A stretch of 64,000 bases of DNA from Paracoccus sp. MBLB3053 (lineage in GTDB: Bacteria; Pseudomonadota; Alphaproteobacteria; Rhodobacterales; Rhodobacteraceae), in contig NZ_JAVQLW010000001.1 in the NCBI RefSeq assembly GCF_031822435.1, positions 2,786,523 through 2,850,522 on the forward strand, written 5' to 3'. Positions 44,965-53,439 of the stretch are shown here, one piece after another (the stretch's first letter is position 1; the number at the start of each line of letters is the position of its first letter). Below the pieces are notes generated by a model. It was not told where the DNA came from. It ran no database searches and worked only from the letters and a program-made list of their open reading frames with translations. Made by a program: the position numbers and the translations under genes.

Positions 44965-46185
44965 TCAATCCTCTTTGGGTGCGGCCTTCTGTTCCGACTG
45001 CATGTTCATGGGGCTGAGGAAGACATCTGCGTCGGCGTCGGATCGTGGATTGAGATGCTCGAAGCGGCGCAGGTCATTGGCGCTGTAGAGCCCCGTCTCC
45101 CGGCCGATACGGTAGCCTTGCAGGCGGGTCAGGAAGTCGGCGCGGACCAGAAGGTCGGTGTCGAATTCGACTTCATGGTTCCGACGTCCGGCATCGCTGA
45201 AAAGGTCGCGCATGATGGCTTCCTCCCAGCGGACCAGCCACGGCTGCACGGTCCCGGCCGCGAATTGGCGGCGCAGTTCGACGACGTTGGAATAGTTCGC
45301 GCCTGACAGTTCTTGCAGCAACGGCGGCGGAACGTTGAAGATTCGCGCGACTTCCAGAACGGCCAGCCGACGGGCTTCCGACAGTTCGGCGTCATGGGCG
45401 GTCGAGGATACAGAGACCCAATCGCTGCCTTCTTCCAGCACGCCGATCTTGCCCGCATTCTCGGCCCCGCCATAAAGCGCATTGAGGCTGTCGCGCAGTG
45501 TGCGGGCAGCGTCAGGGCCAATCTGTTCAGGATGCTTCACAAAGCCGCTCAGACGGGCGCCATTACGCCAGATGGATTGTGCGAAGCGTTCGGTCGCCAC
45601 AGCGCCGCCCAGCGCCTCGCGGCAGCGATCCAGACGCGAGCGGGGCGTAAAGGGATCGTCCCAGCGGTCGCGGATGGTGAAGACTTCGTCGGGCAATAAG
45701 CGGCGAGTGCCGACTTCGTCGCTGACCTGATAGCGGATGCGCCGGGTGCCGGGGATTCGCTCGATGTTGATCTGCCCCGGATGGACCGGCCACAGCGCCA
45801 CGGGTCGACCGTTGCCGTCCCGCTCGATCTCGGCATAGGCAGCGCCGAAAATCAGGCAGTTCGCCTGCATCATGGCGACAAGCTCGGTGGGTGTCTGTAG
45901 ATCGTTCGGGGCGATCGTGAAGAGCCGGGCCACGGGATGCGACGCCTCGACATCGCGGACGCCGTCACCGTCCTTGCGATACACGTTGAGCGGAAGCGCC
46001 GCGACAGCCTCAGAGATGACCGTCACGGCGTTGAATGCGGCGGCATTACCTTCGACAGCGGCAGGCGCAATGCAGCCCCCTGCCAGCGAAGGCAAGCCCA
46101 ATGTCGCCAGCAAGTCCCAGGATGTGGCGCGGGTTTCTCCAGATTTGGAGACACCCCTGCGAAGGATGCGGTCGAGGATGCTCAT
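44965..46185 (-). CDS. HK97-family portal protein
   Basis: The 406-residue portal has the family patterns NAVTVISEAVAALPLNVYR, NDLQTPTELVAMM, and in the wing and stem region the RLAVLEVARIFNVPPPLLQEL and NVVELRRQFAAGTVQPWL motifs. Twelve copies would form the DNA entry vertex. It starts four bases inside the protease stop. In this element it follows capsid and protease instead of preceding them. Confidence 0.93.
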   Translation of the reverse strand: MSILDRILRRGVSKSGETRATSWDLLATLGLPSLAGGCIAPAAVEGNAAAFNAVTVISEAVAALPLNVYRKDGDGVRDVEASHPVARLFTIAPNDLQTPTELVAMMQANCLIFGAAYAEIERDGNGRPVALWPVHPGQINIERIPGTRRIRYQVSDEVGTRRLLPDEVFTIRDRWDDPFTPRSRLDRCREALGGAVATERFAQSIWRNGARLSGFVKHPEQIGPDAARTLRDSLNALYGGAENAGKIGVLEEGSDWVSVSSTAHDAELSEARRLAVLEVARIFNVPPPLLQELSGANYSNVVELRRQFAAGTVQPWLVRWEEAIMRDLFSDAGRRNHEVEFDTDLLVRADFLTRLQGYRIGRETGLYSANDLRRFEHLNPRSDADADVFLSPMNMQSEQKAAPKED

Positions 46186-46694
46186 AGGCAGGTATCCAGG
46201 AAGCGGCGGGCGGCAACCAATTTGCCAGACGCGGCCAGTCGCCGCCTCGCCTGCACTATTGTCCCGTCGTAGGCAGGGAACGCCGAGACAATGCTGATTT
46301 CGTGAAGATTGATGCTGCGAAGTTCGCGGCGGCTTTCCTGCCAGCGTTCATCCTTGACAGTGAAGCCAAAGGAAGCCCCGCCGACGTCGCCACGCTCGGC
46401 CAGTTCGAGAATGTCGCGGCCAAAGCTGGTATTCGGAACGTCGAGTTCGAAATGCAGACCGCGCGTGTCCTCGGCCAGTCGCAGCGTCCCTGAGCGGGTG
46501 CGGGCCAGAACAGCGCGTTCGTCATGATCGGCAAGGGCAAGGATGTCCCTGCCCCCTGCCAGCGTGTCCTTGAAGGCGCCGGGAATGATGACTTCGGTGA
46601 AGTCCCGGATGCGGGTGTCCTGACCGAAGACGGCGGCATAGCCTTCCAGCTTGCGACCAGCGGCCCGAAGTTCAATCGAAGCCCGGCGTTCCAT
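46182..46694 (-). CDS. HK97-family prohead protease
   Basis: This U35-type serine protease (170 residues from ATG 46694) matures the prohead. Features are GRKLEGYAAVFGQDT, the catalytic-histidine region LALADHDERAVLARTRSG, and the serine motif GGASFGFTV. It begins one base after the capsid gene and overlaps the portal gene by four bases. The upstream open frame lies inside the capsid gene and was not used. Confidence 0.92.
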   Translation of the reverse strand: MERRASIELRAAGRKLEGYAAVFGQDTRIRDFTEVIIPGAFKDTLAGGRDILALADHDERAVLARTRSGTLRLAEDTRGLHFELDVPNTSFGRDILELAERGDVGGASFGFTVKDERWQESRRELRSINLHEISIVSAFPAYDGTIVQARRRLAASGKLVAARRFLDTCL

Positions 46695-46695
46695 G

Positions 46696-47955
46696 TCAGA
46701 CTTCCAGATCGTCAGCGACCGCGAAGCTTTCCGCATGGCGGACCGCGACGTCGACATCCTGCATCGCCCGAACCTGCACGCGTCCCCGCGCATAGGCAGT
46801 ATCGCCATAAGGGTTGACCAGCAGGTCGAGACCGGACCAGCGACCAATTAGCAGTTGCGACCATGCGCCGAAGATCACGGTCGAGGTGTCAGGCGTTCCT
46901 GCTGCGGTCGGAATGGCGGTCGAGGTGCCAACGCCATAGCCCGCCAGATTGCCGGGATCGGTCATCAGGAAGCCATGCTCAGGCTCGGCTGATACCTTGT
47001 TCGTGCCGCGCAGCTTAGCGACCGCTGCCGGGTTCATGGCCCAGTTCAGCGAACCGATGTCGGCGTCTTCGTTCTGAATGTCGGCAATCATCGCCAGCAC
47101 TTCCGACCAGCTGGGGGTCGCCAGCGTCGAGGATGCCACGCCAGCGGCGTTGACGACGCCGACGGGGGTGTTGCCGGTGCCAGTGCCGAAGATCGCCTGA
47201 TAGTCGATTGCACGGGCCACCACAGCGGCCAGATCGCGGCGGACAAGCTGTTCGACGGCAGGGACCGCGTTAATCATGGTGCGGCGGCTGTAGCTGGTCA
47301 GGGCGCCGACAGTCTTCGGTGACAGGTTGACGTCGGTGAAGTTCGCGTCGGTTTCCGTCAGGGCAGCATCTTCGGCCAGCCATTGCGCTGCGGACGATGC
47401 GGTCTGCTTGGGAATGTCGATGGTGCCGACAAGTCCGTCCAGCACGGTCGCGCCCAGCCGGGCGGTCATGATCGCGCTGCGGCGCATGTCGATGAACAGA
47501 TCGCCGCGATGCACGTTCGGGACCAGATCGGCAGCGGCGCCAGAGGTCAGGAGGGTTCGCTTTTCGAGGAAGACTTCGTCAGGGACCGCGATGCCGGTGA
47601 AGGCTCGACCAGAACGGCGTTGCAGTTCCGCCGATAGTTCGCGTTCGCGGCCGTCGTCGACACGCTCGCCCATGGCTGCACGGATTGCGGTCGTCAGGCT
47701 GAATTCACGGGCGCGGTCTTCATATGCACCATCGCCACGGCCAGAGACGACGGCAGGCGCGCTGCGTTCCATCTCGGCAATGTCTTTGGCACGCTGAATC
47801 TTCCCGTCCAGTGCGGTGATGTCGCGCTTGAGGTCGGCGTGGCGCCTTTCCTCATCGGCGGTATAGTCGTCGCCACGGGTTTCGACAGCATCAGCCAGAC
47901 GGCGCATTTCCGCGACCGCCTGACTGCGCTGTTCTTGCAAGTCATGAATGCGCAT
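46696..47955 (-). CDS. HK97-family major capsid protein
   Basis: The 419-residue protein has a coiled-coil delta domain at the N-terminus (about residues 1-75, MRIHDLQEQRSQAVAEMRR) that the protease would remove. The HK97 capsid fold follows (LTSGAAADLVPNVHRGDLF, WLAEDAALTETDANF, AIFGTGTGNTPVGV, LLVNPYGDTAYARGRVQ). ATG 47955 has an AAGGA ribosome site. It lies directly after the large terminase, so the order here is terminase-capsid-protease-portal. Confidence 0.94.
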   Translation of the reverse strand: MRIHDLQEQRSQAVAEMRRLADAVETRGDDYTADEERRHADLKRDITALDGKIQRAKDIAEMERSAPAVVSGRGDGAYEDRAREFSLTTAIRAAMGERVDDGRERELSAELQRRSGRAFTGIAVPDEVFLEKRTLLTSGAAADLVPNVHRGDLFIDMRRSAIMTARLGATVLDGLVGTIDIPKQTASSAAQWLAEDAALTETDANFTDVNLSPKTVGALTSYSRRTMINAVPAVEQLVRRDLAAVVARAIDYQAIFGTGTGNTPVGVVNAAGVASSTLATPSWSEVLAMIADIQNEDADIGSLNWAMNPAAVAKLRGTNKVSAEPEHGFLMTDPGNLAGYGVGTSTAIPTAAGTPDTSTVIFGAWSQLLIGRWSGLDLLVNPYGDTAYARGRVQVRAMQDVDVAVRHAESFAVADDLEV

Positions 47956-48036
47956 TGTTGATCCTTCAAAGGGCTTGGCGCGTCTCACGACGGGCCTGTT
48001 CGAACAGGTTAATAATACGTCAGCACTTCTTACCTA

Positions 48037-49644
48037 TCAAGCAATGAATACGCCCCGTTGCGCGTAGACCGAACGCTTTGGCGCCGGGGTCCGCGCGGCC
48101 AGACCGATCGCCATTGCCGCCGCCTGCAAGCCGTCAATCCGGCCTGTCGCCTTGGCCTTGTCCAGCTTGCGCCCGCCTGCCGGGTTCATCGTCGCAATCG
48201 CATTGGCGACACACATCGTCAGGGCAGGATTGTTCGGATGCCTGAGTTCGCCTTGCAGGACCAGCTTCTCGACCGCGTCCAGCGCCGGTGCCATGTCCTG
48301 AAAGCCCTGCCCCCATGCTTCCATCGGCAGCTTGACGCCCTCGTCCGCCATGATTCGCTCGACTTCCTTCATTCCCCAGCGGTCGAACGCCACGCCCTGC
48401 ACGTCATAGAGCGCCGCAATCTCGGCCAGACGACAGACGACGAATCCCTTGTCGATCGCCCTGCCCGGCGTTGCCTCGATGAAGCCCTGCCGCACCCATG
48501 TCTTATATGGCACATGGTCCATCCGTTCAGCTTCGTCCAGCCCGTCCTTAGGCTTCCAGAACCATGCCAAGAGGTCGCCGGTATCGGGGAAAAACGCTGC
48601 CAGAGCCGTGAGGTCGACGGTCGACGACAGGTCGAGCCCCAGATAGCAGCGCCGCCCTTTCAGCGTCTCGATGTCGATGTCCGCCGCGCAAGCCCGCCAG
48701 TCGGGCGCCGCCAGGAACCGGGCTTCTGACTCGACGCGCATGTTCAAGCGCAGGTTCATGAAGCGCGGCAGGAATGACGGCGCTCGCTTGGCCCGCTCGG
48801 CTTGGCTGCGGAATTCCTTTTCGTCGAGGAAGATGCCCCATGCCGGATTTACGGCCTGCCAGAGCTTGTCGTCGAACGGGTCTGCATCTTCCGGCGCGGC
48901 GGTCATCTGCAAGTAGACCGTCGGGTCGACGCCCTTCTTCGCGTCGTCGATCAGGATGCTGAGCGGGTGCTGGTCGGTCGCTGCCTGCGTCGAGATGACG
49001 ATGCCCAGCGATTCCTTGCGCTTGCCCTGAGCCGTTTGCAGGTTGTCGAACAGCTCGTCGGTGCGGACTTGCGCATACTCGTCATACACCCACAGCGACG
49101 GGGCCAGACCGTGACCGCGCCGGACATCGGCCGAAAGCGCCTCATAGGTCGAGCCTTTGCCGTCGCCGGCCAGAACCTCAATGATCTTGTGGAACCGCTG
49201 GACGTTGCAACGTTCGTCGAATTCGGGAACGGCCTCGATGATTGCCGACATCTCATTGAACAGCAGCGACGCCTGCTTCTTGTCGACGGCCGCACTGTAA
49301 ATCTCGCCCCGCTGTTCCGCTTCCGGCCCGATCAGATGGCACAGACAAAGCCCGGCAATGAGCCCGGTCTTGCCGTTGCCGCGCGGTTCCGACTTGATGG
49401 CGGTCCTGATGGTGCGCCTGCCGTCGGCGTCGACGTTGCCATAGATGGCTTCGATGAATTGACGCTGGTTCGGCAGCAGCTTCATCTTCTTCCCGGCCAA
49501 GATGCCTTTGGTGATCGGCAGGAATTCCATGAAGGCGACGACACGTTCCACACGGGACAGCCCGCGCTTGCTCCAAGGCAAGCGACGCTGCGGCATCGGC
49601 TCGACGCCCTTGCGCCTTTTAGCCCCCGGACCACGCAAACCCAT
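48037..49644 (-). CDS. Phage terminase large subunit
   Basis: TerL (535 residues) is the DNA-packaging motor. The ATPase domain has Walker A SEPRGNGKT at residues 85-93 and Walker B LWVYDEYAQ, followed by a coupling motif (GIVISTQAATD). The nuclease domain begins near YLGLDLSSTVDLTALA with its metal-binding aspartates. ATG 49644 begins four bases after the HNH gene. No small subunit gene is recognisable next to it. Confidence 0.94.
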   Translation of the reverse strand: MGLRGPGAKRRKGVEPMPQRRLPWSKRGLSRVERVVAFMEFLPITKGILAGKKMKLLPNQRQFIEAIYGNVDADGRRTIRTAIKSEPRGNGKTGLIAGLCLCHLIGPEAEQRGEIYSAAVDKKQASLLFNEMSAIIEAVPEFDERCNVQRFHKIIEVLAGDGKGSTYEALSADVRRGHGLAPSLWVYDEYAQVRTDELFDNLQTAQGKRKESLGIVISTQAATDQHPLSILIDDAKKGVDPTVYLQMTAAPEDADPFDDKLWQAVNPAWGIFLDEKEFRSQAERAKRAPSFLPRFMNLRLNMRVESEARFLAAPDWRACAADIDIETLKGRRCYLGLDLSSTVDLTALAAFFPDTGDLLAWFWKPKDGLDEAERMDHVPYKTWVRQGFIEATPGRAIDKGFVVCRLAEIAALYDVQGVAFDRWGMKEVERIMADEGVKLPMEAWGQGFQDMAPALDAVEKLVLQGELRHPNNPALTMCVANAIATMNPAGGRKLDKAKATGRIDGLQAAAMAIGLAARTPAPKRSVYAQRGVFIA

Positions 49645-49648
49645 GCAA

Positions 49649-50002
49649 CTAACCCTTTTCCGATGGGGGACGCGGGTGTGACGGCCCATTTGCCGGTGAT
49701 TGAACGCCCCCCGGATGCCACGGATGATCCGGGTCGAGCGGCATTCCATCCGCGTCACAGCCCCGATGCTTTGGCAGCACCCATGCCTTGCCCTGCCGTT
49801 CGGCGTGGGTCTTCTGATTGTGACAAGGTTGGCAGACCGACATCCAGTTCGACGGGTTCCAGACCAGACCGCCACGCTTCACAGGGACGATATGGTCGAC
49901 ATGCTCGGCAGGTCGCTTGTCACATGCTTGGCAGATCGGATCACGCGACAGCTTCGTCCGCCTGCACTTCTGCCACCTGCTTGTGTCGTAGAACCGGGTC
50001 AC
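49649..50002 (-). CDS. HNH endonuclease of the packaging module
   Basis: The 117-residue nuclease has the HNH core HVDHIVPVKRGGLVWNPSNW...CQPCHNQKT with a CxxC zinc pair before it (CQAC). In HK97-like phages and in capsid-forming islands an HNH protein sits beside the terminase and is needed for cos cleavage and packaging. Start GTG 50002 overlaps the connector stop (GTGA). Confidence 0.92.
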   Translation of the reverse strand: MTRFYDTSRWQKCRRTKLSRDPICQACDKRPAEHVDHIVPVKRGGLVWNPSNWMSVCQPCHNQKTHAERQGKAWVLPKHRGCDADGMPLDPDHPWHPGGVQSPANGPSHPRPPSEKG

Positions 50003-50322
50003 GGCTCGACGTCGTCTTCGGCTTCCTCGCATTCCCTGACCGCTGGGTCTTTCCAATCGCGCAACTGATGAATGAGACTGCGGACATGGAACGGGACAAC
50101 GCGGTCGCCGCCGCTGGTCAGTTCCCTGTTCTGATACCAATGTGTCGCAAGCGCGATGATGGCGAAGCAAGCCCGCTCTGGCATTTCGTCCACATAGTCA
50201 TGCCCCGTTGCAGTCCGCACATATTCCGATGCTGCATTGAGCAGGTTGGCAAGCGTGGCGTCTTCGTCGTCGAAGTCGACGCGGGCATACAGTTTAAGGG
50301 CGCCGAGATCGGGAAAGGGCAT
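49999..50322 (-). CDS. gp6-like head-tail connector protein
   Basis: The 107-residue protein fits the phage gp6-like connector family: LGALKLYARVDFDDEDATL, LNAASEYVRTATGHDY, ALATHWYQNRE and VPFHVRSLIHQLR. These form the ring below the portal. In most HK97-type phages it follows the capsid gene; here it is upstream of HNH and terminase. ATG 50322 is chosen to start the conserved segment; the open frame continues upstream into the inverted-repeat region. Confidence 0.85.
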   Translation of the reverse strand: MPFPDLGALKLYARVDFDDEDATLANLLNAASEYVRTATGHDYVDEMPERACFAIIALATHWYQNRELTSGGDRVVPFHVRSLIHQLRDWKDPAVRECEEAEDDVEP

Positions 50323-50475
50323 AGAGGTCCATCCAAGGGCTAGGCACGCTTCACAGCGGGCAGGATCAATATACCAGACGCCGATTAGGTCAGCAACGCT
50401 GTCGTATTGCGTCCCGCGATGTCGGGGCGGGGCGGAACGGCGCATGATTTCAATACAGGACAATCACTTAGGTCT

Positions 50476-50613
50476 GAAATGTTCCACATATGGAGAGGGA
50501 ACCGGATGGAGTCGACGACCTTTGAACCGACCACCCGTCCCCACCCGTTCCTTCCCGTCCCGGCGCAGTCCCGCAGGCGGGGAAGACCGTCCCCTCCATA
50601 TGTGGAACATTTC
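50476..50613. repeat. 20-bp perfect inverted repeat in the element's only large non-coding gap
   Basis: The 20 bases at 50476-50495 and their exact reverse complement at 50594-50613 are separated by 98 bp (the arms contain TTCCACATATGGA). With one mismatch the arms extend to 23 bp. The 340-bp gap (50323-50662) carries no convincing gene and lies between the polymerase-like gene and the packaging genes. It may be a replication origin, a packaging site or an RNA structure. Confidence 0.7.
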
Positions 50614-50662
50614 CCAATTTTATAGCATGAATTCAAAGACATGATGCGCCGAAAATCGGTCG

Positions 50663-51781
50663 TCATTTCTGCGATACCGACATCATCCAAAGCCCGGCCT
50701 GATTGGCGGCTTTCAGCATGACTTCTTCCAGAAGATCGCGCTTAGATGCTGGCACAAGGAACGAGTCATGCACGGGCAGCGCGACGACGCCCTTGTCCAG
50801 CATGTCGGACATCACGCAACTGGCGATGTCACTGTCTATGGTCATCAGCCTTGCGCCCGCATCGCTATGGAACGCGTGGGCAATCGGCCGGTGCATGACC
50901 TTGATGGCGTCAATGAGTTCGCCAGCAGCACGCAAGGCAGCTTGTGAACCAAGAGGCGCGACCGCTTCCATAGGGTCCGCATGGGCAAGTGCATGGCGGG
51001 CCTGATGCGGCGTTTGAGCGTTTATCAGGATCAGCAGCGCGACCTTGACCAGCTTTCGCGGCCAGCCCGCAATCTCGTAGCAATCCGACGGCATCGTCGC
51101 GCCAGCCTCGGCATAGAGAATGGCCGGATGCAAAGTCTTGTAGTCCAGTTCGACGACCGGCTCGCCGCTGATGGTCACAGCGCGACGCGCTTCCGACGGA
51201 AGATTCTGCCAGCTTGGCCCCATAGCGTAGTGGCGCCCCCCGCGCTTCGATGTCTGATTATAGATGCGGGCCAGCGGTGCCACGACTGAGGCGTCCAGCC
51301 CAGCGCCCGCGATGGCCTCATTGAAACGAATGACCTGCTTGCGCTTCCGGTCTAGGTCGCGCGTATTCCGGTAATCCAGAAGGTTGCCGTCGGCGTCGCG
51401 CAGAAGAATGACCTCGGCAGGGCGGGCCAATGTCGGGACCGATGTGCCAAGGATCTTCGCATGAATTCCGCGCAGGTCATCGGTTGCCCGAAGCGCACTT
51501 TGCCAGCCCCGTTCGCCGGGCGGACGACGGTCATGGTCAATCAGCCCTTGCTGGTCGAGGTAATCGACCTGAGACACGACCTTGCGATAGGTATAAAGCC
51601 CGTTGCGGTATCGCTTAGGCACTTCGTAATGACGGGCGGTTCGACTGTAGCTTATCCATCCATCCGCATTGCAGATGTCCAGGATGATAGCTGCCCCGGT
51701 CGGCGCGACGCCTATCTCGGCCTCGAACGCCTTCCAGAGCAACTTCGTTTCGAACCGCAGCGAAAGCGGCTGTTGGCTCAC
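50663..51781 (-). CDS. Winged-helix plus family-A polymerase-like palm protein
   Basis: The 372-residue protein has an N-terminal winged-helix-like region (about 25-100, IILDICNADGWISYSRTAR). Its C-terminal half follows DNA polymerase A motifs in order: GRHYAMGPSWQNLP (182-195, like the GR..LQNIP motif), motif A ELDYKTLHP with Asp213, an O-helix-like PRKLVKVALLILINA (241-255), and motif C PVHDS with Asp339. It lacks exonuclease domains and is about half the size of Pol I cores. It is the likely replication protein of the element. GTG start; overlaps the previous stop by one base. Confidence 0.7.
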   Translation of the reverse strand: MSQQPLSLRFETKLLWKAFEAEIGVAPTGAAIILDICNADGWISYSRTARHYEVPKRYRNGLYTYRKVVSQVDYLDQQGLIDHDRRPPGERGWQSALRATDDLRGIHAKILGTSVPTLARPAEVILLRDADGNLLDYRNTRDLDRKRKQVIRFNEAIAGAGLDASVVAPLARIYNQTSKRGGRHYAMGPSWQNLPSEARRAVTISGEPVVELDYKTLHPAILYAEAGATMPSDCYEIAGWPRKLVKVALLILINAQTPHQARHALAHADPMEAVAPLGSQAALRAAGELIDAIKVMHRPIAHAFHSDAGARLMTIDSDIASCVMSDMLDKGVVALPVHDSFLVPASKRDLLEEVMLKAANQAGLWMMSVSQK

Positions 51782-52083
51782 TACAGGGCGCCCTCGACCA
51801 GCCCCGTCAGCCCGGCGTCGCTAAGCTGTTGCCGCACCTGATTGGCGTGGCCCGGCGACACACAGATGATGACTTCGTCAAGCGCGTCGGGACGGTGAAC
51901 GGTGATGACGTCCCTGCCCTCGGCCTTCTCAATATGGAACCAGCCTTTCGGCCTCATGCTGAGTCGATCAGCCAGCGAAAGCGTTTTACAGTTGGCTCCG
52001 GTGTTCTGGGTCTGGTCCTGCTTTTCGCGCAAGTCCTTGGAAAACAGTTTCGCTTCCGCTTCAAGCGGATGACCTGTCTTCAA
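51781..52083 (-). CDS. Small element protein at the attR end, function unknown
   Basis: The 100-residue protein has a charged N-terminus and a compact C-terminal half (WFHIEKAEGRDVITVHRPD, EVIICVSPGHANQVRQQL) without a recognised family. The likely start is TTG 52083, whose ribosome site GCAGGA is the reverse complement of the att core. The first gene of the element is therefore read from a signal supplied by the att site. It is coupled to the polymerase-like gene. Confidence 0.6.
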   Translation of the reverse strand: MKTGHPLEAEAKLFSKDLREKQDQTQNTGANCKTLSLADRLSMRPKGWFHIEKAEGRDVITVHRPDALDEVIICVSPGHANQVRQQLSDAGLTGLVEGAL

Positions 52084-52086
52084 TGA

Positions 52087-52096
52087 AATCCTGCAC
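52087..52096. repeat. attR core
   Basis: AATCCTGCAC repeats the ssrA 3'-end sequence at 40849-40858 in the same orientation. Beyond the core, several bases on each side also match (CAA before, TT and CATT after). It lies 71 bp before the proA start. Confidence 0.75.
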
Positions 52097-52167
52097 CTTC
52101 ACACATTCCGTTCTGGTTTTTCGGGGCGCCCCGGCCTATCTCATGGGCCATGCAAGGGAACCCCGAC

Positions 52168-53439
52168 ATGAAAGACCTGACCCAGACCGATGCCGAAGCC
52201 CTGATTGCAAAGCTCGGCGCCAATGCGCGCGAAGCGGCAAGCGTGCTCGCCGAAGCCACCGCAGAGCGCAAGCATGCGGCGCTGATCGGAGCCGCCGACG
52301 CGATCATCGCATCGGAAAGTGCAATTCTCGACGCCAATGCGCAGGATATGCGCTTCGCCGAGGAAAAGGGGCTTTCGCCAGCCATGCTCGACCGGCTTAG
52401 CCTCGATCCGTCCCGCATCCGCGCGATGGCCGATGGTCTGCGGTCAGTTGCGGAGCAGGCCGATCCGGTCGGCCGCGTGCTGGCCGAATGGGACCGCCCG
52501 AACGGGCTCCATATCCAGCGTGTCGCGACTCCCCTGGGCGTCATCGGCGTGATCTATGAAAGTCGCCCCAATGTCACCGCCGATGCGGCGGCACTCGCGC
52601 TGAAATCCGGCAATGCCGTCATCCTGCGCGGCGGCTCTGAAAGCCTGCATTCTTCGGAAGCGATCCATCAGGCGCTGGTCTCCGGCCTGAGACAGGCCAA
52701 TCTGCCCGAAACGGCAATCCAGCTCGTGCCGACGCGGGATCGCGAAGCGGTGGCGGCCATGTTGCGGGCTCAGGGGCTGATCGACGTCATCATCCCCCGC
52801 GGTGGCAAGGGCCTGGTTGGCCTTGTTCAGAGTGAGGCCCGCGTGCCGGTTTTTGCCCATCTCGAAGGCATCTGCCACGTCTATGCCGACCGCGATGCCG
52901 ATCCTGACAAGGCGCGTCGGGTCGTCCTTAACGCCAAGACCCGGCGGACCGGGATTTGCGGCGCAGCAGAATGCCTGCTGATCGACCGCGAGTTCTTCGC
53001 CAAGCACGGCCCGGTCCTTGTGCAGGATCTGCTGGATGCCGGCGTCGAGGTGCGCGCTGACGGCGAGCTATCGCAGATTGCCGGCACCATCCCGGCCGAG
53101 CCATCCGATTTCGGGCAGGAATTTCTGGATAAGATCATCGCGGCGAAACTTGTCGACGGGGTTGGCGAGGCAATCGATCACATCCGCCGCTATGGCTCGG
53201 GTCATACGGAATCGATCCTTACCGAAAATGACGCGACGGCCGAGCGCTTCTTCAAGGGCCTCGACAGCGCGATCCTGATGCGCAATGCCTCGACCCAGTT
53301 CGCTGACGGCGGCGAATTCGGCATGGGGGCCGAAATCGGGATCGCGACGGGAAAGATGCATGCCCGCGGACCTGTCGGCGCCGAACAGTTGACGAGCTTC
53401 AAATATATCGTAACCGGCGACGGGACCATCCGCAGCTAG
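52168..53439 (+). CDS. proA: Gamma-glutamyl phosphate reductase
   Basis: ProA (423 residues) reduces gamma-glutamyl phosphate to glutamate semialdehyde in proline synthesis. It has the aldehyde-dehydrogenase fold with the [29 protein letters not shown] motif region and the catalytic cysteine in [18 protein letters not shown] 52168 gives the normal length and has an AAGGGA ribosome site; ATG 52150 would add six residues. The proB partner is not next to it, and the integrated element now lies between proA and ssrA. Confidence 0.96.
   Translation: MKDLTQTDAEALIAKLGANAREAASVLAEATAERKHAALIGAADAIIASESAILDANAQDMRFAEEKGLSPAMLDRLSLDPSRIRAMADGLRSVAEQADPVGRVLAEWDRPNGLHIQRVATPLGVIGVIYESRPNVTADAAALALKSGNAVILRGGSESLHSSEAIHQALVSGLRQANLPETAIQLVPTRDREAVAAMLRAQGLIDVIIPRGGKGLVGLVQSEARVPVFAHLEGICHVYADRDADPDKARRVVLNAKTRRTGICGAAECLLIDREFFAKHGPVLVQDLLDAGVEVRADGELSQIAGTIPAEPSDFGQEFLDKIIAAKLVDGVGEAIDHIRRYGSGHTESILTENDATAERFFKGLDSAILMRNASTQFADGGEFGMGAEIGIATGKMHARGPVGAEQLTSFKYIVTGDGTIRS

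Larger units (their letters stand above)
40849..52096. mobile_element. 11.2-kb integrated phage satellite / capsid-forming island at ssrA
   Basis: The element runs from the att copy in ssrA to a second copy of AATCCTGCAC just before proA. It encodes an integrase next to ssrA, an AlpA/Xis-like protein, regulators, a polymerase-like protein, and an HK97-type set for capsid assembly and packaging. It lacks tails, lysis genes and a large replication module. Size, gene content and the capsid-protease-portal order fit the capsid-forming PICI type of phage satellite. A decayed prophage is the alternative, but all reading frames look intact. Confidence 0.8.

Noticed and set aside
43469..50322. A gene transfer agent cluster of the Rhodobacter type
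   Set aside because: It has an adjacent integrase and att repeats and lacks the 14-15 kb head-tail gene order of the GTA.
50385..50690. A 101-codon minus-strand frame in the inverted-repeat gap
   Set aside because: It passes through both repeat arms, has mixed composition and no recognisable domain; the gap is better read as non-coding.
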